The translations under genes were made by a program, and so were the position numbers. A DNA stretch of 64,000 nucleotides from contig NZ_CP110535.1 in the NCBI RefSeq assembly GCF_026104355.1, forward strand, positions 4,030,001 through 4,094,000, in the 5' to 3' direction. Position 1 is the first letter of the stretch; every line of letters starts with the position of its first letter. The notes under the pieces are model-generated. The model ran no database searches and had not been told where the DNA came from. It saw nothing but the letters and a program-made list of their open reading frames with translations. Positions 55,872 to 64,000 of the stretch are shown here, piece after piece. This stretch comes from Halomonas sp. BDJS001. GTDB lineage: Bacteria > Pseudomonadota > Gammaproteobacteria > Pseudomonadales > Halomonadaceae.

Positions 55872-57251
55872 GTGACTAACCCACTGAACCACCTACCCAG
55901 CGCAAAAGAGGTCGGCACCTATGACCCGGATACGCTGGCAAGCAACTTTAGCGACCTACACCCACCGCTTACTCCGCGCCAGGCGATGATTGAAAGCCAG
56001 CGCTGCCTCTACTGCTATGACGCACCCTGCGTAGAGGCTTGCCCATCGGATATCGATATCCCGAGCTTTATTCGCCAGATCAGCGAGAACAATATCAACG
56101 GCGCGGCAAAAACCATTCTGGAAGCCAACATTCTCGGCGGCAGCTGCGCCCGGGTGTGCCCCACCGAAATTCTCTGTGAACGCAGCTGCGTACGCAATCA
56201 CGACGCCGAGTGCCAGCCGGTGCTAATCGGCCTGTTACAGCGCCACGCTACCGATAACATGCAGTTCGATAACCACCCCTTTAAGCGCGCCGCCAGCACA
56301 GGCCGCCATATTGCCGTGGTAGGCGCCGGGCCGGCGGGGCTCTCCTGCGCTCACCGCCTAGCCATGCTGGGCCATCAAGTAACGATTTTTGAAGCCGAAC
56401 AGAAGCCCGGCGGGCTAAATGAATACGGGATTGCCCGCTACAAAATGACCGACGACTTCGCCCACAAGGAAGTCGAGTTTTTGCTGGAAATTGGCGGCAT
56501 CGAGATCCAGTACGGCCAACGGCTGGGCGAAAGCCTGGAGCTTGCCACGCTCCATAAGCAGTACGATAGCGTGTTTCTCGGCTTGGGCCTGGGCGCCAGC
56601 CGTGCCCTGGGTTTAACCGGGGAGCAAGCACCCGGCCTGATGCCTGCGGTGGACTACATCAAAGTTCTCCGCCAGGCCGACGACCTGGGCACTCTTGCGG
56701 TAGCCCAGCGCTGTATCGTGATTGGCGCAGGCAATACCGCCATTGATATGGCCACCCAAATGGCCCGCTTAGGCGCTACGGAGGTAACGCTGGTTTACCG
56801 TCGCGGTATTGAAGCCATGTCCGCCACCGACCACGAGCAGGAGATCGCCAAAGCCAACGGTGTACGCATGGTGACCTGGGCTCAGCCCGACGAGATTCTG
56901 CTAGATGATCAGGATCGTGTAGCGGGCATGCGCTTTGCCAAGACGTCGGATCAAGCAGGGCGATTAACACCCACAGGTGAAACCTTTGAGATCGCCGCCG
57001 ACGCCATTTTCACCGCTATCGGTCAGGGCTTCGAAGACGAAAGTCTACGCGACGCCACCGCCGCTGAGCTCGCCCGCGACGGCGAACGTATTCATGTGGA
57101 TGAGATGTTCCGTACCTCGTTGCCCAATGTGTACGCCGGTGGCGACTGTGTGAAGCCCGGCCAAGACCTTACCGTTCAGGCCGTGCAGCACGGCAAACTG
57201 GCCGCTCACGCCATTCATCAAGCGCTCGCCGTTAAGCAGGAGGCCGCATGA
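55872..57251 (+). CDS. preT: Dihydropyrimidine dehydrogenase subunit PreT (NAD-binding)
   Basis: 459 residues. N-terminal FeS cysteines CLYCYDAPCVEACP and GGSCARVCPTEILCERSC near 50-110, FAD motif VVGAGPAGLSCAHRLAMLGH near 160, NAD motif VIGAGNTAIDMATQMARLGA near 285 and C-terminal FAD site VYAGGDCV. Accepts NAD(P)H and delivers electrons to PreA. Stop overlaps the preA start (ATGA). First step of reductive pyrimidine degradation. Confidence 0.94.
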   Translation: MTNPLNHLPSAKEVGTYDPDTLASNFSDLHPPLTPRQAMIESQRCLYCYDAPCVEACPSDIDIPSFIRQISENNINGAAKTILEANILGGSCARVCPTEILCERSCVRNHDAECQPVLIGLLQRHATDNMQFDNHPFKRAASTGRHIAVVGAGPAGLSCAHRLAMLGHQVTIFEAEQKPGGLNEYGIARYKMTDDFAHKEVEFLLEIGGIEIQYGQRLGESLELATLHKQYDSVFLGLGLGASRALGLTGEQAPGLMPAVDYIKVLRQADDLGTLAVAQRCIVIGAGNTAIDMATQMARLGATEVTLVYRRGIEAMSATDHEQEIAKANGVRMVTWAQPDEILLDDQDRVAGMRFAKTSDQAGRLTPTGETFEIAADAIFTAIGQGFEDESLRDATAAELARDGERIHVDEMFRTSLPNVYAGGDCVKPGQDLTVQAVQHGKLAAHAIHQALAVKQEAA

Positions 57252-58582
57252 ATACCACCCCGCTCTCTTTCCCAGGTAAGAAAAACAGTGGCGACAGCGT
57301 CGTCAACGGCGTTGATCTATCGGTTAATTTTGCTGGTATCACAGCCCCCAATCCGTTCTGGCTGGCCTCTGCACCGCCCACCGACAAGGCCTACAACGTG
57401 GTACGCGCCTATGAGGCGGGCTGGGGCGGCGTGGTGTGGAAAACCCTTGGCGAAGAGCCACCCGCAGTGAATGTCTCCTCGCGTTACTCGGCCCATTACG
57501 GCAAGAACCGCGAGGTCATCGGCTTTAATAATATCGAGCTGATTACTGACCGTTCGCTTGAGATCAACCTTAAAGAGATCACCCAGGTGAAGAAGGATTG
57601 GCCCGACCGTGCGCTGATCGTCTCCATTATGGTGCCCTGCAATGAAGAGGCCTGGGCGTATATTTTGCCGTTGGTAGAAGCCACCGGGGCGGACGGCATT
57701 GAGCTCAATCTGGGCTGCCCTCACGGTATGCCGGAGCGCGGCATGGGGGCGGCAGTAGGCCAAAACCCCGACCTGATCGAAAAAGTCACCTACTGGTGTA
57801 AAAAGCACTACTCCAAACCGGTGATTGTAAAGCTCACCCCCAATATCACCGATATTCGCGTGGGCGCCCAGGCAGCGCTTAGGGGGGGTGCCGATGCGGT
57901 CTCGCTGATTAACACCATCAATTCGATCACCAGCATCGACCTGGACAACATGGTCGCCAAACCCACGGTAGGCCATCAAAGCACCCACGGCGGCTACTGC
58001 GGCAGCGCCGTGAAGCCTATCGCGATGAATATGGTGGCGGAAATTGCCCGCGACCCAGCGACGCCAACGCTGCCCATTTCCGGTATTGGCGGCATTTCCA
58101 CCTGGCGGGATGCAGCGGAATTTATCGCACTCGGCGCGGGCAGCGTGCAGGTGTGCACCGCGGCGATGCTCAACGGCTTTAGGATTGTGGAGGAGATGAA
58201 GGACGGCCTCTCCCGATGGATGGCAGAGAAGGGCTACGACTCCATCGAGGCGTTCTCGCGCAAGGCGATACCCCAGACGACAGACTGGAAACATCTGGAT
58301 ATCAACTTCAAGACCATCGCCAAGATCGATCAGGATCTGTGCATCGAGTGTGGCCGCTGCTATATCGCCTGCGAGGATACTTCCCACCAGTCGATTGCCA
58401 AGCTTACCGAGCAGGACGGCGCGCGGCGTTATGAAGTGATTGAAGAGGAGTGCGTAGGCTGCAATCTCTGCCAGATCACCTGCCCGGTGGAAAACTGCAT
58501 CACCATGGTGCCCCAGGAAACCGGTCAACCCTTCCTAGCCTGGGATAACGACCCGCGCAATCCCTTCCGGGTTGCCTCTTAA
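57248..58582 (+). CDS. preA: Dihydropyrimidine dehydrogenase subunit PreA (FMN, 4Fe-4S)
   Basis: 444 residues. DHODH-like barrel: SANFAGITAPNPFWLASAPP-type start (NFAGITAPNPFWLASAPPT), IELNLGCPHGMPERGMGAAV, VIVKLTPNITDI, SINTINSITSIDLD-type stretch, then C-terminal ferredoxin pair CIECGRCYIACEDTSHQ and CVGCNLCQITCPVENC. Reduces uracil and thymine. The N-terminal 20 residues are a little longer than E. coli PreA, which starts near the GVDLSVNFAG region. Complex with PreT; last gene of the operon. Confidence 0.94.
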   Translation: MNTTPLSFPGKKNSGDSVVNGVDLSVNFAGITAPNPFWLASAPPTDKAYNVVRAYEAGWGGVVWKTLGEEPPAVNVSSRYSAHYGKNREVIGFNNIELITDRSLEINLKEITQVKKDWPDRALIVSIMVPCNEEAWAYILPLVEATGADGIELNLGCPHGMPERGMGAAVGQNPDLIEKVTYWCKKHYSKPVIVKLTPNITDIRVGAQAALRGGADAVSLINTINSITSIDLDNMVAKPTVGHQSTHGGYCGSAVKPIAMNMVAEIARDPATPTLPISGIGGISTWRDAAEFIALGAGSVQVCTAAMLNGFRIVEEMKDGLSRWMAEKGYDSIEAFSRKAIPQTTDWKHLDINFKTIAKIDQDLCIECGRCYIACEDTSHQSIAKLTEQDGARRYEVIEEECVGCNLCQITCPVENCITMVPQETGQPFLAWDNDPRNPFRVAS

Positions 58583-58611
58583 GCTCTTAACCCTCTCTTT
58601 TACACTTCCCG

Positions 58612-58634
58612 CCGCCCTCAGTCTGTGAGGGCGG
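58612..58634 (+). terminator. Hairpin after preA
   Basis: Arms CCGCCCTCA (58612-58620) and TGAGGGCGG (58626-58634). The stem is strong but the following bases (TCGCGTTTC) are not a clean T-run, so intrinsic termination is only probable. Confidence 0.55.
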
Positions 58635-58690
58635 TCGCGTTTCGCGCAACGTGCTGTTCCATCACCAAGTAGCGACAAGACACAGCATCC

Positions 58691-58733
58691 TTGAGAATAT
58701 GAGAAGCTGTCGCATATAGAATATTTTCTCATA
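58691..58733 (+). promoter_or_regulatory. Fur-like half-sites before the siderophore-type binding protein
   Basis: TGAGAAT at 58692-58698, then TATGAGAA (58698-58705) inverted as TTCTCATA (58726-58733). The pattern of TGAGAA/TTCTCA blocks recalls gammaproteobacterial Fur sites, and the gene product is an iron-type binding protein. No full 19-base consensus is visible; inference only. Confidence 0.35.
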
Positions 58734-58745
58734 AAAGGAAGACCG

Positions 58746-59615
58746 ATGAAGCTCGCTATCACTACCACCGCTATACTCTTAGCAACTGCAAGCGCCACCG
58801 TGAGCGCTGACCAGCGAATCGCCACCTTCGATTTAGGCAGCCTTGATACGCTGGATGCGCTAGGATTAAATGCTCAGGTAGTGGGTGTGCCGAAAGCCAG
58901 CCTGCCTGACTATCTTGAGCAATATGCAGCCGAAAACGTCACCGATATTGGCGGCCTGCGCTCACCGGATATGGATACTCTTGGCGAAAGCGAGCCTAGC
59001 CTGATTCTCTATACTGGCCGCCAGGGTGAGTGGGAAGGAGAGCTTGGCGAAATCGCCCCGCTGCTCAACACCAGCCTGCAGGGTGACGACTATCAGGCTG
59101 CTTTTGACGCCAATGTACGCGAACTAGCGAGTCGTTTAGCAGTGGAAAGCAAAGCCGAAGAGGCGCTTGGTACACTGCACGCCGAGATTGAGACCCAGCG
59201 CGAAGCGTTAAGCAACGCCCCCCGCACGCTGGTAGTAACCCACAACGGCGGCAATCTGATGCTGAATCAGCACCCGGTCGTTCACGACGTACTGGGTATT
59301 GCAGCATTAGAGATGCCCGCAAGTGTCACTTCTGAAACCCGCGGTAACCGTACCTTTACCCCGCTTTCACCTGAGGCAATTAGTGAAATTGATCCGCAGG
59401 TCGTGCTGGTGATTGATCGCAGCGCCGCGATTGGTGAGGAACCCGCCACCGCTGATGCTTTAGCGCAAACGCTCTTCGATGCGAGAGCTGAGACAGAGAC
59501 AGCGCGGGTCGTTATGTTAACGCCCGCGCTGTGGTACCTCTCAGGCGGTGGACTGCAGAGCCTGGCACTTCAGGTTGAAGAAGTGGCTGCGGCACTTAGC
59601 TCGTCAAGGGACTAG
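58746..59615 (+). CDS. Solo periplasmic siderophore-type substrate-binding protein (FatB/CeuE-like)
   Basis: 289 residues, Sec signal peptide cleaved near TVSADQ. Class III binding protein pattern: RIATFDLGSLDTLDALGLNA, VVGVPKASLPDYLEQY, VTDIGGLRSPDMDTL, EPSLILYTGRQ, and the end LSGGGLQSLALQVEEV. These bind ferric siderophores such as petrobactin or vitamin B12. No permease or ATPase is adjacent, so it must partner a system elsewhere. Clear AAGGA before ATG. An odd GCG-rich Glu/Ala coiled segment lies mid-protein (EEALGTLHAEIETQREAL), typical of the family's linking helix. Confidence 0.85.
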   Translation: MKLAITTTAILLATASATVSADQRIATFDLGSLDTLDALGLNAQVVGVPKASLPDYLEQYAAENVTDIGGLRSPDMDTLGESEPSLILYTGRQGEWEGELGEIAPLLNTSLQGDDYQAAFDANVRELASRLAVESKAEEALGTLHAEIETQREALSNAPRTLVVTHNGGNLMLNQHPVVHDVLGIAALEMPASVTSETRGNRTFTPLSPEAISEIDPQVVLVIDRSAAIGEEPATADALAQTLFDARAETETARVVMLTPALWYLSGGGLQSLALQVEEVAAALSSSRD

Positions 59616-59629
59616 GCGCTCGCTAAACT

Positions 59630-59658
59630 ATTACCCCCTCTTGAAGAGAGGGGGTAAT
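59630..59658 (+). terminator. Hairpin between the binding-protein gene and chemoreceptor gene
   Basis: Arms ATTACCCCCTCT (59630-59641) and AGAGGGGGTAAT (59647-59658), 5-base centre. Lies between convergent genes; the A/T ends of the stem let it work both ways. No long T-run. Confidence 0.65.
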
Positions 59659-59665
59659 ACTGCCT

Positions 59666-59695
59666 AAGTATCGGGAAATACAAGTATCGGGAAAT
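59666..59695. repeat. Two-copy tandem repeat, 16-base period
   Basis: AAGTATCGGGAAAT at 59666-59679 and 59682-59695, separated by AC. Just two units in the short convergent intergenic region; too few for a CRISPR. Likely a local slippage duplication. Confidence 0.75.
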
Positions 59696-59717
59696 CTAAG
59701 CGGCGGAACACGTGAGC

Positions 59718-61411
59718 TTAGAAAGCTTCCCAATCACCTTCAGCACTCGCCGTGGCTTTGCTACTGGCTTGGCTACGAGTCGCTGGCCGCATAAGCGCAG
59801 GCGACTTTTGTTGGGGGACAGCTAGCGGGGCGTGTTGCGTACGGCTCTCCCCTTCCGTTAAGCGAAAGGCTGAAACAACGCTTTCAAGCCGCGCCGCCTG
59901 CTCTTCCAACGAGCTTGCCGCCGAGGAAGCCTGCTGAACCAGCGCCGCGTTCTGCTGGGTCACCTCATCCATCTGGGCAACCGCCTGGTTGACCTGCTCA
60001 ATGCCCGAGCTCTGCTCTTGGGATGCCGCGGATATTTCATCCATGATATCGGTCACGCGGCGCACCGAAGCGACCACTTCACGCATGGTTTCCCCAGCGC
60101 TTTCGACTAATGCTGAGCCCTCTTTTACCTGGGTTGATGACGCCTCAATCAGTGCTTTGATCTCTTTAGCGGCATCCGCACTGCGGCTCGCCAGATTTCG
60201 CACTTCGCTGGCCACGACGGCAAAACCACGCCCTTGTTCACCTGCCCGTGCGGCTTCCACCGAGGCGTTAAGCGCCAGAATATTGGTTTGAAAGGCGATA
60301 GAGTCGATAACGCTTATGATATCCGCCACTTTTTGTGAACTGCTGGAAATGCCGTGCATGGTGGTAATCACCTGCTCAACCACTTCGCCACCGTTGCTTG
60401 CCGTGCTCGATGCATCATTTGCCAACTGGCTCGCCTGACGGGCGTTATCGGCATTCTGCTTAACGGTAGCGGTTAACTGCTCCATGCTGGCGGCGGTTTC
60501 CTGCAGAGAAGCGGCCTGCTGCTCGGTACGCGACGACAGATCTGCGTTGCCACTGGCAATTTCACGCGCGCCGATATGGATAGAGCCGCTGCTATCGCGC
60601 ACATCTGACACCGTTTTGGCTAAGCCGCTCTGCATATGCTGCATGGCAATAAACAGCTTACCAATCTCATTACGGCCACGATCACTGACTTTCCCTGAAA
60701 GATCATTTTGGGCAATACGCTCAAAGTGCGTTACCGCCTCATTTAACGGTTTGACAATTGAGCCGACCATGGCAATGCGAACAAATAAAACCGTTAACGC
60801 TGCAATTAAGAGTACAGCGATATCAATGTAGGTGATGAGTTGCATATCGTTTTCATAACCGGTAACCAATTGGTCACCGCGCTCAACCAAGAATTCATTG
60901 AAAGCTATGCTCGCTTCCATAAACTGCTGATTCAAAGCACTAGTTCGTTCTTGTGCAGTGCGAAAACCAGCCTCATCACCTGCTTCTAATGCTTCGCCTT
61001 GAGGGATCAGTCCTTGTTGCATAAGGTTATTAAAGGAAGTGATCACCGCTTCAGCTAGCTCGGCCTGAGTAGCACGAGGATCGTATGACTCAAAAGTTGC
61101 AAAGAACTCCTGGGCAGCCGTTTGAAAAGTTGCCGCTTGAGCGAGGTAATCACTCGCTACGCCAGTATTGCCTTCGTGTTCCGCGTCTAAACTATTCAAA
61201 TAAAATAGCTGCGTATAGGAGACTGATCGTTGGCTACGATTAAGAGGCAGCATTTGATGCATTGTAATGTTATCTAGCTCCTCAAGGGACTCTCCCCCCT
61301 TTTCCCAGACTGATGACTGAGAAAAGAAATTATTACAATTAACACTGAAAAAATAGCGAGCATGAGAGTCAAACTCATCTTCACTGAGATATTACTAAGT
61401 AGTCGGTTCAT
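59718..61411 (-). pseudogene. Chemoreceptor 1 (4-helix-bundle MCP), frameshifted in a G6 tract
   Basis: The downstream frame (59718-61262) encodes most of an MCP but lacks the first membrane helix. ATG 61411 starts [20 protein letters not shown], aligned with the paralogue at 61752, and reads to [11 protein letters not shown] then a stop at 61274-61276. Adding one G to the run of six on the coding strand (C run 61294-61299) restores [20 protein letters not shown] and joins both frames (564 residues). Remaining domains: periplasmic four-helix sensor, second helix near 195-215, HAMP, conserved signalling tip [20 protein letters not shown] and C-terminal pentapeptide DWEAF. Could be sequencing error, real loss or phase variation. 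Confidence 0.83.
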
Positions 61412-61751
61412 GGGTAAGGGCCTCGCTTCCTGAGCTTTTCGCTCCGGCTGTGCTTAAAGTTAAGAGAGGCAACTCATATCCCCCTATATCATTAGGAGTA
61501 ATCAGCCACCTTTGGGTTACTTGATATTACAACCCTCACTCAACCTAAAACATCGAGTTCATACTTTTTAACAATTGACTTGTTTTCACGCTAACTACTA
61601 TTTTAATAAATTAAGCACTTATAAAGATTCGCGCGGATGATCTCTCATCCGCGCGCTAGGTTTTGTTTTAAGTCTATGGCGCTTTTTGCACAGCGCGGCA
61701 GTTGAACTGCTCAAATGGTTGAGCTATTAAAACCCAAATAGAAACACGGGC
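61412..61751. other. Intergenic between the two chemoreceptor genes
   Basis: 340 bases with no recognisable gene. Holds the promoter of chemoreceptor 1 (minus strand) in the 61415-61610 part and the hairpin at 61630-61655. I could not find a FliA site here comparable to the one before chemoreceptor 2. Confidence 0.6.
61630..61655 (-). terminator. Hairpin after chemoreceptor 2
   Basis: Arms CGCGCGGATGA (61630-61640) and TCATCCGCGCG (61645-61655) around TCTC. Position fits the 3-prime end of the minus-strand chemoreceptor 2; on the minus strand the tail is AATCTTTAT, a weak T-run. On the plus strand TTTTGTTTT follows after 5 bases, but no plus-strand gene is near. Confidence 0.7.
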
Positions 61752-63467
61752 TTAAAAAGACTCCCAATCCTGGTCGACGCTACTCGTTTGCTGGCTACGC
61801 GGCGCTGGCCGCAGTAGGACGGGCTGTTGTTTTGACGCGTGTTGTGGCGAGTGCTGTGTAGCCCTCTGTAAAGAACGCTGTGGCGAGGTTAAAGGCGCAT
61901 GCTGCGTGCGGCTGTCCCCTTCCGCTAAACGAAAGGCTGAAACAACGCTTTCAAGCCGCGCTGCCTGCTCTTCCAACGAGCTTGCCGCCGAGGAAGCCTG
62001 CTGAACCAGCGCCGCGTTCTGCTGGGTCACCTCATCCATCTGGGCAACCGCCTGGTTGACCTGCTCAATACCCGAGCTCTGCTCCTGGGATGCTGCGGAT
62101 ATTTCATCCATGATATCGGTCACCCGGCGCACAGAGGCAACCACTTCACGCATGGTTTCCCCAGCGCTTTCGACTAATGCTGAGCCCTCTTTTACCTGAT
62201 TAGATGAGGCATCAATCAGTGCTTTGATCTCTTTAGCGGCATCCGCACTGCGGCTCGCCAGGTTACGCACTTCGCTGGCCACCACCGCAAAACCACGCCC
62301 TTGTTCACCTGCCCGAGCGGCTTCCACCGAGGCATTAAGCGCCAGAATATTGGTTTGAAAGGCGATAGAGTCGATAACACTTATGATATCCGCCACTTTT
62401 TGTGAGCTGCTGGAAATACCGTGCATGGTGGTAATCACCTGTTCAACCACTTCACCACCATGACCTGCAGTACTCGACGCATCGTTAGCCAACTGACTGG
62501 CTTGGCGGGCGTTATCGGCATTCTGTTTAACGGTAGCGGTTAACTGCTCCATGCTGGCGGCCGTCTCCTGCAGTGAAGACGCCTGCTGCTCGGTACGTGA
62601 GGATAGATCCGCGTTACCACTGGCAATCTCACGCGCGCCGATATGGATAGAGCCACTGCTATTGCGTACCTCAGAAACGGTTTTAACCAAATTACTCTGC
62701 ATATGCTGCATGGCGCTAAACAGTTTGCCAATTTCATTTCTGCCACGTGCACTGACATTGCCAGAGAGATCATTTTGCGCAAGGCGCTCAAAATGACCTA
62801 CCGCCTCATCGAGCGGCTTTACAATCGAACCGACCATAGCAATGCGGACGAACAACACCATTAACGCGGCAAATATCAACACGGCGATATCAATATAAGT
62901 GAGGAGCTGCATGTCACTTTCATAATCGTCCACCATTATCCTATTTTGTGCAGCCATGTAATCGTTATAGGCCGTTCCCGCCTCTATGAACTGCTGATTT
63001 AACTCGCTGGCCGTCTCCCTTGCATTGCGAAACTGCTCCTCATCGCCAGCTGTCAACGCTACTTCTTGGGGCATCAACCCCTGTTCCGTCAAGTTCTGGA
63101 AACTGGTCAGCAAGGTTTCCACAAGAGGCGTCTGAATAGCGATAGACTCAAATCTGGAAAAGTACTCTTGAGCTGACTGCTGCATACTCTGTGCTTCCGT
63201 CAGGTAATCACGCGCTGCGCGAGTATCACCTTCATAAGCCGCGACATAGCTATTCACGTAAAAAAGCTGTGCATTCGCAAGTGATAGCTGTCCCCGATTA
63301 ACTGACCGCATTTGGTCTGCTGCGCGGTCAACCTCTTTAAGCGACGAGCTACCCTCTTCGCCTGCTTGATAACCAAGAAAGGCAATAATGATTATTAGCA
63401 GGGAAAAAATAACCAAAACGAGCGTTAAGCTCATTTTAATTGAGGCATTATTAAGAATACGATTCAT
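61752..63467 (-). CDS. Chemoreceptor 2 (4-helix-bundle MCP, Tsr/Tar class)
   Basis: 571 residues. Helix 1 (about 12-32), periplasmic four-helix bundle (33-190), helix 2 (about 190-212), HAMP, then signalling hairpin with tip [19 protein letters not shown] and [20 protein letters not shown]. Ends in DWESF, a WxxF pentapeptide like NWETF that tethers CheR/CheB. A FliA-type promoter lies about 125 bases upstream at 63593, so it belongs to the flagellar regulon. Signalling region is nearly identical to chemoreceptor 1; the sensor domains differ. Ligand unknown. Confidence 0.95.
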   Translation of the reverse strand: MNRILNNASIKMSLTLVLVIFSLLIIIIAFLGYQAGEEGSSSLKEVDRAADQMRSVNRGQLSLANAQLFYVNSYVAAYEGDTRAARDYLTEAQSMQQSAQEYFSRFESIAIQTPLVETLLTSFQNLTEQGLMPQEVALTAGDEEQFRNARETASELNQQFIEAGTAYNDYMAAQNRIMVDDYESDMQLLTYIDIAVLIFAALMVLFVRIAMVGSIVKPLDEAVGHFERLAQNDLSGNVSARGRNEIGKLFSAMQHMQSNLVKTVSEVRNSSGSIHIGAREIASGNADLSSRTEQQASSLQETAASMEQLTATVKQNADNARQASQLANDASSTAGHGGEVVEQVITTMHGISSSSQKVADIISVIDSIAFQTNILALNASVEAARAGEQGRGFAVVASEVRNLASRSADAAKEIKALIDASSNQVKEGSALVESAGETMREVVASVRRVTDIMDEISAASQEQSSGIEQVNQAVAQMDEVTQQNAALVQQASSAASSLEEQAARLESVVSAFRLAEGDSRTQHAPLTSPQRSLQRATQHSPQHASKQQPVLLRPAPRSQQTSSVDQDWESF

Positions 63468-63592
63468 TTACAGGACTGCTCCAGGTTTAGATTAGTTTTT
63501 GTTAATTAACATAATCTAGCTAGAGACATTCCAGCGATTTTAGACTAAATTAAATTAACCTTTCTTTTTGGTTCTTATCCAAAACTTTATCT

Positions 63593-63619
63593 TTATCGGC
63601 CAATAGTTATTCAACTTTA
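63593..63619 (-). promoter_or_regulatory. FliA (sigma-28) promoter of chemoreceptor 2
   Basis: On the minus strand: -35 TAAAGTTG (63612-63619), 11-base spacer, -10 GCCGATAA (63593-63600). This matches the sigma-28 consensus TAAAGTTT-N11-GCCGATAA at 15 of 16 positions. It is about 125 bases before the chemoreceptor ATG. Confidence 0.85.
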
Positions 63620-63644
63620 GTCTAATTTAAACTCAACCATTTTA

Positions 63645-63672
63645 CCGCCGTGACTTCGCTAAGCCACGGCGG
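63645..63672. terminator. Hairpin downstream of the RND gene
   Basis: Arms CCGCCGTG (63645-63652) and CACGGCGG (63665-63672), extended by CTT/AAG across one mismatch. Lies between the RND stop at 63707 and the MCP promoter. No clear T-run on the minus strand; probable terminator for RND. Confidence 0.5.
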
Positions 63673-63706
63673 CTAGGTAGGGTAAAAAGCAATCCAGTGC
63701 GGGGTG

Positions 63707-64000
63707 TTATTTATCCGGGTGTATGCGAATCCGGTAGAGCACGCAGTAAACCACCGGCAGCACTATCAGGGTTAATAGCGTAGCGACACCAAGACCACCG
63801 ATCAGCGCGACCGCCATGCTGGCGAAGAAAGCATCGCTAATCAGCGGGATCATCCCCAGCATGGTGGTCAATGCGGCCATGGCGACCGGGCGAACCCGGC
63901 TGACGGCTGCTCGCACCACGGCGTGGTAGCGGTCTTGGTGTAGCGGCAACTGCACATTGATCTCCTCCACCAGCACGATGGCATTTTTAATCACCATACC
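63707..64000 (-). CDS. RND efflux pump permease, C-terminal end (partial)
   Basis: Only the last 97-98 codons are inside the window; the gene continues beyond 64000. Segments MVIKNAIVLVEEIN, AVSRVRPVAMAALTTMLGMI, PLISDAFFASMAVALIGGL and TLIVLPVVYCVLYRI match the final membrane helices of AcrB/HAE1 or CusA-type transporters, where GxxxKNAI/R-P-x-x-M are diagnostic. Substrate class not decidable from this fragment. Hairpin at 63645 follows. Confidence 0.85.
   Translation of the reverse strand, partial: GMVIKNAIVLVEEINVQLPLHQDRYHAVVRAAVSRVRPVAMAALTTMLGMIPLISDAFFASMAVALIGGLGVATLLTLIVLPVVYCVLYRIRIHPDK

Noticed and set aside
57317..58528. 403-codon open frame on the minus strand opposite preA
   Set aside because: It is the complement shadow of a GC-rich coding gene whose plus-strand product has clear PreA domains; no start signal or family pattern on the minus strand.
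59666..59695. Repeat resembling a CRISPR fragment
   Set aside because: Only two 14-base units with a 2-base gap; CRISPR needs several repeats and spacers of about 30 bases.

Overview
The window looks like the chromosome of a halophilic gammaproteobacterium of the Halomonas/Halomonadaceae type. The reasons are a mid-to-high-50s GC feel by eye, acidic periplasmic proteins (the solute-binding proteins are very rich in Glu/Asp), the E. coli-like yjfIJKLMC operon, a cysteine-type FDH3-like formate dehydrogenase cluster with DUF3305/DUF3306 partners, and gammaproteobacterial chemoreceptors ending in a WxxF pentapeptide. This placement is inference from gene content; no rRNA or phylogenetic marker is present. 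I see no tRNA, rRNA, insertion sequence, integrase, prophage or CRISPR array. It reads as a run of metabolic, sensory and transport operons.

Layout. 1-6.6 kb: a DksA-type zinc-finger protein, a DeoR-family repressor, and a divergent operon of an Fbp-type ABC importer (binding protein, fused permease, ATPase) followed by a metallo-beta-lactamase-fold protein and a small HAD phosphatase; three spaced AACGAAAGC repeats lie between repressor and operon. 6.6-10.7 kb: an MFS exporter with a GlxA-like AraC regulator, then an AT-richer stretch with two tiny candidate ORFs and an amidase. 10.7-17.5 kb: a malonate module (GntR regulator, TRAP transporter, malonyl-CoA decarboxylase, malonyl-CoA synthetase). 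17.5-21.8 kb: the yjfIJKLMC envelope/polyamine-type operon. 21.9-31.8 kb: a non-flagellar-looking chemosensory operon (MCP, CheB, CheR-TPR, CheA-REC, REC, an Hpt-REC-REC-GGDEF protein, CheW, CheW-like) whose probable output is cyclic di-GMP.

31.8-47.5 kb is a formate dehydrogenase and molybdenum-cofactor island: moeA, moaB and DUF1244; then FdhC/FdhB/FdhA, a Tat-signal small protein, a TorD-like chaperone, a multi-cluster ferredoxin and DUF3306/DUF3305 on the minus strand; and fdhD, mobA, a second moeA, moaA and a CobW-type GTPase on the plus strand. The FdhA gene carries a one-base deletion that splits the reading frame. 47.5-50.2 kb: a large membrane GGDEF-EAL protein. 50.4-58.6 kb: reductive pyrimidine catabolism (LysR regulator, NCS1 permease, beta-ureidopropionase, dihydropyrimidinase, PreT, PreA), split by a 574-base AT-rich divergent control region. 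58.7-64 kb: a lone iron-siderophore-type binding protein, two closely related chemoreceptors (the first frameshifted in a six-G tract, the second with a textbook FliA promoter), and the 3-prime end of an RND efflux pump cut by the window edge.

The genes form self-contained units, each pairing a regulator or sensor with its transporter and enzymes. The Moco genes supply the cofactor for formate dehydrogenase; malonate and pyrimidine modules feed carbon and nitrogen; the chemosensory operon and the GGDEF-EAL protein point to cyclic di-GMP control, and the terminal chemoreceptors to flagellar motility.
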